Source: Caulobacter zeae (lineage in GTDB: Bacteria > Pseudomonadota > Alphaproteobacteria > Caulobacterales > Caulobacteraceae). Taken from it: DNA of 64,000 bases. This document shows positions 7,768-16,080 of this stretch, piece by piece (position 1 is the stretch's first letter; every line of letters begins with the position of its first letter). The notes beneath the pieces are model-generated. The model had not been told where the DNA came from. It searched no databases and worked only from the letters and a program-made list of their open reading frames with translations. Location: contig NZ_PJRS01000044.1 in the NCBI RefSeq assembly GCF_002858925.1, positions 1 through 64,000 of the forward strand, in the 5' to 3' direction. The position numbers were made by a program, and so were the translations under genes.

Positions 7768-7810
7768 TCGTCATCCCGGATAAGCGCTGCGCGCTTTCCG
7801 GGATGACGAG
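7768..7810. repeat. Family C inverted repeat, short copy
   Basis: CGTCATCCCGGA and TCCGGGATGACG, separated by about 16 bases containing GCGCTGCGCGC, form a near-perfect hairpin between the converging receiver gene and phosphomannomutase gene. Confidence 0.8.
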
Positions 7811-7844
7811 CGGTGTTGGGTCGGCGAGCAGCGGGATCCCGTCA

Positions 7845-7877
7845 AACAAAAAGGCCGGGGATCGCTCCCCGGCCTTT
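7845..7877 (-). terminator. Terminator of the phosphomannomutase gene
   Basis: Read on the reverse strand, AAAGGCCGGGGA and TCCCCGGCCTTT form a perfect 12-bp stem with a 4-base loop followed by TTTTTGTTTG. It lies 25 bases after the stop codon at 7902. The + strand also ends in TTTCGTTCTT, so it may work for the receiver gene too. Confidence 0.9.
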
Positions 7878-7901
7878 CGTTCTTCAGGGGCGCAGGCCCG
7901 A

Positions 7902-9398
7902 TCAGATTTCCTGGTTGTACTTGCCGACCCGGTCGCCCAGGCGCGGCTTCACTTCCTGGCGGAAGAGGGCGCGCATGTCGTCTTCCGACTGGGTGCTTTC
8001 CACCACGACAACTACTTCGGGCTTGTTCGACGAAGCGCGGACCAGCACCCACGAGCCGTCTTCCAGGTGCACGCGCACGCCGTTGACGGTGATCACCTCG
8101 GTGATCTTGCGGCCCAGGATCGAGCCGCCGGCGGCGAACAGGTCTTCGTATTCCTTCACCACGTCGGCGACGACGCCGTACTTCACCTCGTCGGCGCAGT
8201 GCGGGCTCATGGTCAGCGAGGTGAAAGCCACCGGCAGGGCCTTGCGCAGGTCCGACAGCTTCTTGCCGGGGTTGCGGTCGAGCATGGCCAGCACGGCGGC
8301 GGCGGCGGTCAGGCCGCAGTCGTAGCCGTAGCCCAGCGGGTCGTTCATGAAGAAGTGGCCGCTCTTCTCGAAGCCGGCCAGGGCGCCCGTCTCGGCGCTC
8401 TTGCGCTTGATGTAGCTGTGGCCGGTCTTCCAGTAGATGACCTTGCAGCCATGCTCCTTGAGGATCGGGTCGGTGGCGTAGAGGCCGGTCGACTTGACGT
8501 CGACGACGAAGGTCGCGCCCGGGTGCAGCGGGGCCAGGTCGCGGGCCAGCATCAGGCCGATCTTGTCGGCGAAGATCTCCTCGCCCTCGTCGTCCACCAC
8601 GCCGCAGCGGTCGCCGTCGCCGTCGAAGCCGAAGGCCAGGTCAGCGCCGTGCTCACGGACGGCCTTGGCCATCTCGTGCAGCATCTCCAGGTCTTCCGGG
8701 TTCGGATTATACTTGGGGAAGGTGTAGTCGAGGTCGGTGTCCATGCCGATCACATCGGACACGCCCATGCGCTGCAGGGCGTCCACCGCGAAGGCGCCGG
8801 CGGTGCCGTTGCCGCAGGCGGCCAGCACCTTCAGCGGGCGAGTCACCTTGGCGCGGGTGGCGACGTTGGCGATGTAGCGCTCGGCCTGGCCCTCGACGCG
8901 GATCAGCTTGCCGCCGTCACGCTCGACGAACTTGGCGCCCAGCACGATGTCCTTCAGCTTGCCCATCTCGTCGGGGCCGAAGGTGAGGGGCTTCTGGGCG
9001 CCCATCTTCACGCCGGTCCAGCCGTTTTCGTTGTGGCTGGCGGTGACCATGGCGACGCACGGGATGTCGAGGTCGAACTGCGCGAAATAGGCGGTCGGCG
9101 ACAGGGCCAGGCCGATGTCGTGAACTTCGCAGCCGGCGCTCAGCAGGCCCAGGATCAGGGCGTTCTTGATCGACGAGGAGTAGGAGCGGAAGTCGTGGCC
9201 GACGACGATCTTCGACTGGCCCAGTTCGTGGATGTAGGTGCCCAGGCCCAGGCCCAGGGCTTGAACGCCCAGCAAGTTGATCTCGGGGCCGAACAGCCAA
9301 CGTGCATCGTATTCGCGGAAGCCCGTCGCCTTGACCAGCGGCTCGTTTTCGTAAGCGGCGGTATTCGGAACCAGATCGGCGCGGGGAATCGAGAACAT
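7902..9398 (-). CDS. Phosphomannomutase/phosphoglucomutase
   Basis: A 498-residue alpha-D-phosphohexomutase that interconverts mannose-6-P/mannose-1-P and glucose-6-P/glucose-1-P, supplying sugar nucleotides for capsule, LPS and exopolysaccharide. The phosphoserine loop is TASHNENGW (Ser121), the Mg loop is GFDGDGDR (Asp259, 261, 263), the sugar-specificity segment is GFEKSGHFF, and the C-terminal phosphate-binding segment is VRASSNKPE. All four domains are present. An in-frame TTG at 9413 would add five residues; ATG 9398 is preferred, with AAGCGAG upstream as a ribosome site. It is a single gene with its own terminator. The symbol manB or algC would fit but is not assigned. Confidence 0.93.
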   Translation of the reverse strand: MFSIPRADLVPNTAAYENEPLVKATGFREYDARWLFGPEINLLGVQALGLGLGTYIHELGQSKIVVGHDFRSYSSSIKNALILGLLSAGCEVHDIGLALSPTAYFAQFDLDIPCVAMVTASHNENGWTGVKMGAQKPLTFGPDEMGKLKDIVLGAKFVERDGGKLIRVEGQAERYIANVATRAKVTRPLKVLAACGNGTAGAFAVDALQRMGVSDVIGMDTDLDYTFPKYNPNPEDLEMLHEMAKAVREHGADLAFGFDGDGDRCGVVDDEGEEIFADKIGLMLARDLAPLHPGATFVVDVKSTGLYATDPILKEHGCKVIYWKTGHSYIKRKSAETGALAGFEKSGHFFMNDPLGYGYDCGLTAAAAVLAMLDRNPGKKLSDLRKALPVAFTSLTMSPHCADEVKYGVVADVVKEYEDLFAAGGSILGRKITEVITVNGVRVHLEDGSWVLVRASSNKPEVVVVVESTQSEDDMRALFRQEVKPRLGDRVGKYNQEI

Positions 9399-9521
9399 TG
9401 GAGCTCGCTTCAATGAGTGATGGGGTGCGTTTAGCTGTCGGGGTGGTTGTTTTCCACCCTCTTCGTACGACGATGATCGATCAATGTGACGATTGATCGA
9501 TAATGGCGCGTCGGAAAGCGA

Positions 9522-9767
9522 CTATTGCGCCGTGTCGCCGCTGGCCGCGGCCGCTGTGGCGGCTTCCTGCGCGCGACGTTGTTCGCTGCGGCGCGCGGCC
9601 GCCTTCTCTTTCTCGATCAGCGCCTTCATCTCGGGGGTCTGCTGGATCGGCGTGGAGCCGAACGGCTCCGGCGAACGGGCGCCGTATCCCTGCGGCCAGA
9701 CCATGGAGAAGGCGATCATCGCCAGGGCGACCAGCGCGCAAAGGGGCATGAAAATGCGATCGGGCAT
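9522..9767 (-). CDS. Small membrane-anchored hypothetical protein, 81 aa
   Basis: An 81-residue protein with one N-terminal hydrophobic segment (residues about 6-24, FMPLCALVALAMIAFSMVW). A charged, Ala/Glu/Arg-rich helical tail follows (EMKALIEKEKAAARRSEQRR). The pattern fits a bitopic inner-membrane protein with a coiled-coil-prone soluble part. No family is recognised. It is divergent from gpmA, whose start lies 100 bases away, so the two may share a regulatory region. Confidence 0.65.
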   Translation of the reverse strand: MPDRIFMPLCALVALAMIAFSMVWPQGYGARSPEPFGSTPIQQTPEMKALIEKEKAAARRSEQRRAQEAATAAAASGDTAQ

Positions 9768-9866
9768 GGTCCGCCTATACCACGCCCCTTGTGGCTGGAT
9801 AGGGGCGATGCTTGACGCGAGGTCCCGCGCGCCTTAGCCCGCCATGACCTAATCCAAGGAGCGCAG

Positions 9867-10580
9867 ATGCCCGTCCTCGTCCTGCTTCGCCACGGCCAGA
9901 GCCAGTGGAACCTCGAAAACCGCTTCACCGGCTGGGTCGACGTCGACCTGACGGCCGAAGGCGAGGCCCAGGCCCGCAAGGGCGGCGAGCTGATCAAGGC
10001 CGCGGGCCTCGACATCGACGAGGCCTTCACCTCGGTCCAGACCCGCGCCATCCGCACCTGCAACCTGGCCCTCGACGCGGCGGCCCAGAGCTTCGTGCCG
10101 GTGACCAAGGACTGGCGCCTGAACGAGCGCCACTATGGCGGCCTCACGGGCCTCAACAAGGCCGAAACCGCCGAGAAGCACGGCGAGGAACAGGTGATCA
10201 TCTGGCGCCGCTCCTACGATGTTCCGCCCCCGGAACTGGCCCCGGGCGGCGAGTACGACTTCGCCAGCGATCGCCGCTACAAGGGCGCGAGCCTGCCGTC
10301 GACCGAAAGCCTGGCCACCACCCTGGTGCGCGTGCTGCCCTACTGGGAAGAGGCCATCGCGCCCAAGCTGAAGTCCGGCGAGAACATCCTCGTCGCCGCC
10401 CACGGCAACTCGCTGCGCGCCATCGTCAAGCACCTGTTCGCCGTGCCCGACGACCAGATCGTCAAGGTCGAGATCCCCACCGGCAACCCGCTGGTCATCG
10501 AGCTGGACGCCGACCTCAAGCCGACCGGCGCCCGCTACCTCGACGAGGCCCGCGCCGAAAAACTGCCGGCGATCGGCTGA
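9867..10580 (+). CDS. gpmA: 2,3-bisphosphoglycerate-dependent phosphoglycerate mutase
   Basis: A 237-residue glycolytic/gluconeogenic enzyme that interconverts 3- and 2-phosphoglycerate through a phosphohistidine. The catalytic residues are seen: His9 in [10 protein letters not shown], Arg60 region, Glu87 in [13 protein letters not shown] and His179 in [11 protein letters not shown]. Length fits the cofactor-dependent class. AAGGAG lies seven bases before the ATG. It is monocistronic, with a 14-bp perfect hairpin 24 bases after the stop. Confidence 0.97.
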   Translation: MPVLVLLRHGQSQWNLENRFTGWVDVDLTAEGEAQARKGGELIKAAGLDIDEAFTSVQTRAIRTCNLALDAAAQSFVPVTKDWRLNERHYGGLTGLNKAETAEKHGEEQVIIWRRSYDVPPPELAPGGEYDFASDRRYKGASLPSTESLATTLVRVLPYWEEAIAPKLKSGENILVAAHGNSLRAIVKHLFAVPDDQIVKVEIPTGNPLVIELDADLKPTGARYLDEARAEKLPAIG

Positions 10581-10603
10581 TCTCACTCCTCGGGTAAGAT
10601 CTT

Positions 10604-10641
10604 CTAGGGTTCCTTTCTTCCGAGGGCGAAAGGAACCCTAG
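10604..10641 (+). terminator. Hairpin after gpmA
   Basis: CTAGGGTTCCTTTC and GAAAGGAACCCTAG form a perfect 14-bp stem with a 10-base loop. No strong T-run follows (GTCGTTTC), so it is either a weak intrinsic terminator or an mRNA 3'-end stabiliser. Confidence 0.6.
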
Positions 10642-10747
10642 GTCGTTTCAGGCGTCCGCCACGCGCGGGAAGTGCCTGGAAACACGACGTTAATGCTGAT
10701 GGGCGCATCAAGCTGGTCTACCCTTCGGGGAAACGACGCGAGCTTGC

Positions 10748-12007
10748 ATGAACACCCCGGCAGCGGCGGGCCAGGAACACCGGCGCCTGACGCAACAAGA
10801 AGTCGACGTGATCTGCGCCAAGCACGACCGCCTGTGGTCGGCTAGGCTCGGCGGCGCGCGCGCGGTCTTCGCCTTCTGCGACCTTTCGGGCCTGGTGCTG
10901 CACGGCCGCAATCTGTGCGACGCCGACTTCACCGGCGCGCTGCTGGTCGGGACCGACCTGCGCCGCTGCAAGCTCGACAACGCCAACCTCTACGGCGCCG
11001 ACATGCAGGGCGCGGACCTTACTGATTCTTCGTTGCGCCGGGCCGACCTGCGCGGCTCCAGCCTGCGCGGCGCCAACCTGACCGGCGCCGACATGTTCGA
11101 GGCCGACCTGCGCGAGGGCCAGATCGCCGCCGCCGACCGCGAGAAGGGCTACCGCATCATCGAGCCGGTGCAGCGCGAGGCCTACGCCACGGGCGCCAAC
11201 CTCTCCGGCGCCAACCTCGAACGCTCGCGCCTGTCGGGCATCGTCGCCACCAAGGCCGACTTCAGCGACGCCATCCTCAAGGACGCCAAGCTGGTCCGCG
11301 CCAATCTCAAGCAGGCCAACTTCAACGGCGCCAACATGGCCGGGGCCGACCTGTCGGGCGCGAACCTCGCCGGGGCCGACCTGCGCAACACCGTGCTGGT
11401 CGGGGTCAAGACCATGTCCTGGAACGTCACCGGGGCCAGCATGGAGGGGGCCCTGACCGACAAGGCCTCGGGCGTCGACGTCTCCGACATGCCCTACGAG
11501 CAGATGATCGCCGACCACGCCCGCTGGTGCGAGACCGGCGGCGGCGAGGGCAAGCCGTCGGTGTTCGACAAGGCCGACCTGCGCAACCTGAAAAGCATCC
11601 GCGGCTTCAACCTGACGGCCCTGTCGGCCAAGGGCGCGGTGTTCTACGGCCTCGACATGGAGGGCGTGCAGATGCAGGGCGCCCAGCTCGAAGGCGCGGA
11701 CCTTCGGGCCTGCAACCTGCGCCGGGCCGACCTGCGCGGCGCGCGGCTCAAGGGCGCCAAGCTGTCGGGTTCCGACCTGCGCGACGCCCAGCTGGGGCCG
11801 CTGCTGATCGGCAAGGACCGGCTCTTGCCGGCCGACCTGACCGGCGTGCTGCTGACCAACGCCGACCTGGCCCGGGCCGACCTGCGCGGCGCATGCCTGG
11901 CGGGCGCGGATCTTTCGAGGGCGAACTTCACCAGCGCCAACCTCAAGGACGTCGACATCACCGGAACCATCCGGCTGGGCGCCCGAGGGCTCGAAGACCT
12001 CATCTGA
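10748..12007 (+). CDS. Pentapeptide-repeat protein, first paralogue
   Basis: A 419-residue protein built largely of A(D/N)LxG-type pentapeptides, which fold as a right-handed quadrilateral beta-helix. Repeats run from about residue 44 to 250 and again from about 285 to 415. A non-repeat linker carries HARWCETGGGEGKP, a motif also present in the next gene (QQWCQTGGKEGA). The N-terminal 40 residues are helical and contain no signal peptide, so the protein is cytoplasmic. The next gene encodes a paralogue of exactly the same length, indicating tandem duplication. Both genes converge on the ten-gene module operon at 13493-22497, with a family B doublet between them. The molecular role is unknown; a scaffold or decoy function is only a guess. 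Confidence 0.85.
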   Translation: MNTPAAAGQEHRRLTQQEVDVICAKHDRLWSARLGGARAVFAFCDLSGLVLHGRNLCDADFTGALLVGTDLRRCKLDNANLYGADMQGADLTDSSLRRADLRGSSLRGANLTGADMFEADLREGQIAAADREKGYRIIEPVQREAYATGANLSGANLERSRLSGIVATKADFSDAILKDAKLVRANLKQANFNGANMAGADLSGANLAGADLRNTVLVGVKTMSWNVTGASMEGALTDKASGVDVSDMPYEQMIADHARWCETGGGEGKPSVFDKADLRNLKSIRGFNLTALSAKGAVFYGLDMEGVQMQGAQLEGADLRACNLRRADLRGARLKGAKLSGSDLRDAQLGPLLIGKDRLLPADLTGVLLTNADLARADLRGACLAGADLSRANFTSANLKDVDITGTIRLGARGLEDLI

Positions 12008-12114
12008 GCTACCCAAATTGAGAAGTGTGCAGCGACCTTAACCGTTCGCTCGTCGATTCCTGTTATCCGATTGTCCGCCAGTGATTTTCCAGTAAGCCGG
12101 GAGGGGGTCCCGCA

Positions 12115-13374
12115 ATGAACGCCGCACAGAGCCTCGCGGGCCGCCGCAAGCTCAGTCAGGCCGAACTCGACATGATCGTCACGGCCCACGAGAAGTTCGT
12201 GACCGGCAAGCAGGGCGGCAAGCGCGCCTCGCTGCGGTTCATGAACCTGTCGGGGCTGGACCTGTCGTTCCGCAACCTGACCGACGCTGATCTGTCCGCC
12301 TCGATCCTCGACGGCTGTCGCATGGTGCGCTCCAAGCTGGATCGCGCCAGCCTGTTCGGCTGCGACCTGCGCAAGGCCGACCTGCGCCAGGCCAGTCTCC
12401 AGCGCGCCGACCTGCGCGGCGCCTGCCTGCGCGGGGCCAACCTCTCGCAGGCCGACCTGACCCAGGCCGACTTCCGCGAGGGCCAGATCGCCATTCCGCA
12501 TCCGCGCAAGGGCCTGGACACCGTCAAGCACGAGACCCGCAACGGCGAGGTCGACGAGGTCAACTTCTCGGGCGCCACCCTGGACGGCTCGCAGTTCACC
12601 GGCGTCTCGGCCTTCAAGGCCGACTTCTCCGACTGCTCCCTGCGCGGGGCCAAGCTGTCGGGCGCCAACCTCAAGGAAGCCAACCTGGTCGGGGCCATCC
12701 TCGACAACGCCGACGTCAAGGGGGCCAACCTCGAGGGGGCCAACCTGCAGGGCGCGGTGATGTCGGGCGTCGACACCTCGACCGCCCGCGTGCACGGCGC
12801 GCACATGACCGGCGCCCTGACCACCTCGACCCCCGAGGCGGTGAACAAGGCGCGCGAGCTCTACGCGCGGTGCCTGGCCAACCAGCAATGGTGCCAGACC
12901 GGCGGCAAGGAGGGCGCGGCCGCCCGCCTCGACGGCGAGGACCTGCGTCCCATCGGCGACCGCCTCAAGGGCCTGCGCCTGACGGCGATGAGCGCCAAGG
13001 GGGCCTGCTTCGTGGGCATGGACCTGTCCGGCGCCCAACTGCAGGGGGCCAACCTGCAGAACGCCGACCTGCGCGCGGCCAACCTGCGCGGCGCCGACCT
13101 GCGCGGGGCCAAGCTGACCGGCGCCAACCTGACCAAGGCCGACCTGCGCCAGGCCTTCCTGTCGCCGCTGCCGCTGGGCCCCGAGCGCAAGACCGTCGGC
13201 AACCTGGCCGCCGCCCGCCTGCGCTACGCCATGCTACAGACCGCCGATCTTTCCGAAGCCGTCCTCGACGGCGCCGACCTGCGCGGCGCCGACTTCACCG
13301 GCGCCCGCATCGCCAAGGCCAGCTTCCGCGACTGTGACGTAGGCCAGGCCCAGGGGCTGGAGTTCGGGGCTTAA
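12115..13374 (+). CDS. Pentapeptide-repeat protein, second paralogue
   Basis: A 419-residue paralogue of the preceding protein. It has the same layout: an N-terminal helix (RRKLSQAELDMIVTAHEKF), a first pentapeptide block, a central QQWCQTGGKEGAAARL linker near residue 260, and a second block ending at the C-terminus. No signal peptide or membrane segment is seen. GGGAGGGGG precedes the start. The 107-base gap after the first paralogue shows no terminator, so co-transcription is likely. The conserved linker between two repeat blocks distinguishes this pair from simple pentapeptide proteins and suggests a specific binding site there (inference). Confidence 0.85.
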   Translation: MNAAQSLAGRRKLSQAELDMIVTAHEKFVTGKQGGKRASLRFMNLSGLDLSFRNLTDADLSASILDGCRMVRSKLDRASLFGCDLRKADLRQASLQRADLRGACLRGANLSQADLTQADFREGQIAIPHPRKGLDTVKHETRNGEVDEVNFSGATLDGSQFTGVSAFKADFSDCSLRGAKLSGANLKEANLVGAILDNADVKGANLEGANLQGAVMSGVDTSTARVHGAHMTGALTTSTPEAVNKARELYARCLANQQWCQTGGKEGAAARLDGEDLRPIGDRLKGLRLTAMSAKGACFVGMDLSGAQLQGANLQNADLRAANLRGADLRGAKLTGANLTKADLRQAFLSPLPLGPERKTVGNLAAARLRYAMLQTADLSEAVLDGADLRGADFTGARIAKASFRDCDVGQAQGLEFGA

Positions 13375-13479
13375 ACCCCCTCAGTCGGCTTCGCCGACAG
13401 CTCCCCCAGAGGGGGAGCATCTTGGCGCTCTAGATCCTCACCCTCTGGGGGAGGTGGCCCGGAGGGCCGGAGGGGGTAG
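13375..13479. repeat. Family B palindromic repeat doublet, copy 2
   Basis: ACCCCCTCAGTCGGCTTCGC leads into CTCCCCCAGAGGGGGAGCAT. The second unit, CCCTCTGGGGGAGGTGGCCC to GGAGGGGGT, follows. The two units are the same as in the copy at 2253-2360 but in exchanged order. It lies exactly between the converging pentapeptide gene and the end of the - strand operon and probably serves as a bidirectional 3' end. Confidence 0.85.
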
Positions 13480-13492
13480 CCGCTGAGGCGGC

Positions 13493-14134
13493 CTATTTCA
13501 GCCCCAGCGTCACCGCGTTCGTCGTGCGCACCAGCGCCTTGGGCGCGGCGTCCTGCGAGGCGACGGTCTGGTCGGCGGCCTTGTCGGCGGGCACGGCCTC
13601 GCCCTTGGCGTCGACGAAAACGGCGGTGAAGCCGCGGGGCGAAAGCGCGGCCACGGCGGCGGTTCCGGTCAGGCCGCGCACGTCCGGCATCGGGGCGGCG
13701 TCGTCCAGCGCGGCGGGCGGCGGCACGGGCACGATCTTGAAGGTCAGCTTGGCTGCGCCGCTGGCCTGGAAGGCGTAGCGCTGCTGGAAGGCCGCGTCGA
13801 CCGGGGTGACATAGGTGCGGGCCTTGCCGATCGCGGCCGCTTGGCCCGACGTGCCGGCGCTGCCGTCGGCGCCGCCGGTGCCGCCGATGTGCATCGAGAC
13901 CTGCACCTCGCAGGTGGTCTCGGGCAGCACGTAGAAGGTGGGCTGGTAGCCGATCGAGCGCAGGGCCTCCAGGCCCTCGTCGCCCTCGCTCTCGTACATG
14001 GCCAGGGTGGCGGCCAGCGAGGCCTGGTCGAGGGCCGCCTGGGCCTCGGCCACGCCGCGCCCGACGGCGGCGATCACCTCGCCCAGCGGCGTGGCCAGGC
14101 TTTCGCTGAGCAGTTCTGAGGCGTCCTGCGACAT
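13493..14134 (-). CDS. Module protein with C-terminal PASTA-like domain (operon gene 10)
   Basis: A 213-residue protein, last gene of the operon. Residues about 14-46 match the shared N-terminal helix (PLGEVIAAVGRGVAEAQAAL). The central segment SIGYQPTFYVLPETTCEVQV corresponds to LGFTPTFYQFVDTVIEVK of its paralogues. The module closes with QQRYAFQASGAAKLTFKIVP and VPPP. A PASTA-like unit follows (about 148-213, MPDVRGLTGTAAVAAL). The long Gly/Ser-rich loop in the middle replaces the variable region of the paralogues. There is no signal peptide, which is odd for a PASTA domain since known ones bind peptidoglycan outside the cytoplasm. The gene begins three bases after its upstream neighbour. 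Confidence 0.7.
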   Translation of the reverse strand: MSQDASELLSESLATPLGEVIAAVGRGVAEAQAALDQASLAATLAMYESEGDEGLEALRSIGYQPTFYVLPETTCEVQVSMHIGGTGGADGSAGTSGQAAAIGKARTYVTPVDAAFQQRYAFQASGAAKLTFKIVPVPPPAALDDAAPMPDVRGLTGTAAVAALSPRGFTAVFVDAKGEAVPADKAADQTVASQDAAPKALVRTTNAVTLGLK

Positions 14135-14137
14135 CGG

Positions 14138-15430
14138 TCAGGCTCCCTGTTGGTCGGCGAAGATGACCATCACCTGCGCGCCGCGGGCGATGATGGTTCC
14201 GGCGCCCGGCGACTGGACCATGGCCTGGCCAGGGGCGACGGCGGGGTTCAGGCCGCGCGGACCGGTGCTGGCCTCCAGCACCAGGCCCACCGAGGTCAGC
14301 ACCCGGCGCACCGCGCTTTCGGTCAGTTGCAGCACGTCGGGCACGCGGGGGCCGTCGTCGCTGGTCGGCACCTTCTCGGGAATGAACTGGAACTTCAGGT
14401 CGCTCAGGGAGTCCTGCGGCAGGGCCTTCAGGGTTTCGGTGTCGGGAAACTCCATGCTGCCGGTGTCGCGCAGCACGCCCTTGGCGCTGATCTGGATCGT
14501 GCCCAGCGAGAAGCCCGTGGGTTTCAGGGTCTTCTGGGCGGTGTCGAGCTGGGTGGCCATGTCGGTGGCGAGGTCCGTGACGGCCACGGTCCGCAGCGTG
14601 GCGACGGCGGGATTGATCGTCGCGGTGGTCCCGGTCGTACCCGTGGTCGGTTGGGCCTTGATCTCGTCGATCTCCAGGTCCTTGGCGACCAGGGTGGCGC
14701 GCAGGCTGGAGATTTCCTTCGCCTGCTCGGCGGCCGTGCGGCTGCTTTCGACCAGTTGCGCGTCGCGGCTGGCCAGGTCCTGGTCGCGCTGGACCAGGCG
14801 GGCGTTGAGGCTCTTGGTCGTCTCGTCGGCGGCCTTGGCGGCGTCGGCCTTCTCGGCGCGGACGGCGGCGATCTGGGCGTCGCGCTCGGCCAACTGCTTT
14901 GTCTGCGCCGAGATCTGGGTGTCGCGCGCGGCCAGGTCCTGGTCGTTCTTGGCCAGGCGGGCGGTGAAGGTCCTGGTCGTGTCGTCCACGGCCTGGGCGC
15001 GGATGGCGGCGACGTCGACGCTGGGCGCGGCGACCGGGGCGTCGGTGGCCACCACCCCGCCGATCGGCGTCGCCGTGCGCAGGGTGCGGGCCGACAGGGT
15101 GCGGGCGATCGCCGTCTCGGCCGGCGCCAGGCGGCGGACCTGGCCGAAGTCTATGGTCAGGGCGCCGGTGCGGGCGTTGCGGGTGAACTCCGGCGCGGCC
15201 GAGATCACGCCCGCGCCCTCGACCAGCCGGAAGGCCGGGGCGAAGGGCAGGGTGTCGTCGGCGATGGCGCCGGCGCCCTTGGCCGTGCCGGTCGCGTCGG
15301 TCTTGGCGCTGGAGGCGCTGGCCCAGGCGCCGGTCTTGAGGTCGAACAGCTGGACGTCGAGCGCCGCGCCGACCGCCACATTGCCGTCGGCGTCGGTCAA
15401 TCGAGCGGTCCAGGAGAAGGCGGTGCTCAT
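14138..15430 (-). CDS. Coiled-coil protein with C-terminal PASTA domain (operon gene 9)
   Basis: A 430-residue protein in three parts. Residues about 1-100 form a beta-rich domain (FSWTARLTDADGNVAVGAAL) that resembles small carboxypeptidase-regulatory or Ig-like folds. Residues about 150-258 are a long coiled coil with an internal duplication (ARLAKNDQDLAARDTQ and ARLVQRDQDLASRDAQ, about 50 residues apart). Residues about 362-425 are a PASTA domain (VPDVLQLTESAVRRVL, GQAMVQSPGAGTIIARGAQV). No signal peptide or membrane helix is seen. Its start overlaps the stop of operon gene 8 by four bases, so translation is coupled. A rod with two end domains fits a spacer or linker role (inference). Confidence 0.72.
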   Translation of the reverse strand: MSTAFSWTARLTDADGNVAVGAALDVQLFDLKTGAWASASSAKTDATGTAKGAGAIADDTLPFAPAFRLVEGAGVISAAPEFTRNARTGALTIDFGQVRRLAPAETAIARTLSARTLRTATPIGGVVATDAPVAAPSVDVAAIRAQAVDDTTRTFTARLAKNDQDLAARDTQISAQTKQLAERDAQIAAVRAEKADAAKAADETTKSLNARLVQRDQDLASRDAQLVESSRTAAEQAKEISSLRATLVAKDLEIDEIKAQPTTGTTGTTATINPAVATLRTVAVTDLATDMATQLDTAQKTLKPTGFSLGTIQISAKGVLRDTGSMEFPDTETLKALPQDSLSDLKFQFIPEKVPTSDDGPRVPDVLQLTESAVRRVLTSVGLVLEASTGPRGLNPAVAPGQAMVQSPGAGTIIARGAQVMVIFADQQGA

Positions 15431-16080
15431 CCCACTTCCTCCATCCCGACCACGCCGCGGCCGCTATAGGCGCCGATCGAGGCGACGACCACGATCACGG
15501 CGCGGGGCGGTTCCTTGGCGATCGACAGGGTCGCCAGGGCGCGGCCGTCGGCGCCGGTGCGCAGCAGGGCCTGTTGCAGCCGTGTGCCGGGCTGGCGCAC
15601 GAAGCTGGCCACGCCGCGCGCCGCCGACAGGGTGGCGCTGGCCGCGTCGTCGATGTTCAGCTCCACCGGCTGGTCGGCCAGCACCTCGCCGGCGCTGTTG
15701 GTGACCACGACCGAGAGGTTGGCCACGCCGCCGATATTGCCGCCGCCCGAGACGGCGATGCGCGGCGTGGGCAGGCCCTCGCCCGGCGGGGTGGCCACCA
15801 GCCGCCCGCTGATCGTGCTTGAGACCTGCTGGTTGGTGCTGTTCTGGTCCTTGGCGGTGAACAGCAGGGCGATCGGCCGGCCGCCGCTGTCGGCCTTGGT
15901 CTGCATGTCGACCTTGATCGAGAAGTCGAGGAACGGCAGCTGGTAGCCGCCGATCGGCGCGCCGCTGGCGTCGACCTTGGGGCCGCTGTTCAGCGCCAGC
16001 TGCGCCTCGCGCACGCCTTCGGCGAGGGCCACCAGCAATTCCTCGATCGAATTGCCGACGAAGCGGCTTTCGGCCGGCAT
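15427..16080 (-). CDS. Module protein with Ig-like C-terminal domain (operon gene 8)
   Basis: A 217-residue protein. The N-terminus carries a shorter form of the shared helix (SIEELLVALAEGVREAQLAL). LPFLDFSIKVDMQTK replaces the LGFTPTFY strand, and ISGRLVATPPGE replaces the closing KLVPIPPP motif. Residues about 110-217 look like a bacterial Ig-like (Big/invasin-type) domain: PRIAVSGGGNIGGVANLSVV, then a C-terminal NSAGEVL and TGADGRALATLSI pattern. The start at 16080 overlaps the preceding stop in an ATGA. No export signal is present. Membership of the module family is inferred from aligned position and spacing rather than strong identity. Confidence 0.68.
   Translation of the reverse strand: MPAESRFVGNSIEELLVALAEGVREAQLALNSGPKVDASGAPIGGYQLPFLDFSIKVDMQTKADSGGRPIALLFTAKDQNSTNQQVSSTISGRLVATPPGEGLPTPRIAVSGGGNIGGVANLSVVVTNSAGEVLADQPVELNIDDAASATLSAARGVASFVRQPGTRLQQALLRTGADGRALATLSIAKEPPRAVIVVVASIGAYSGRGVVGMEEVG

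Noticed and set aside
9398-9413. Upstream TTG start of phosphomannomutase
   Set aside because: The ATG five codons later has a better ribosome site and gives the usual protein start.
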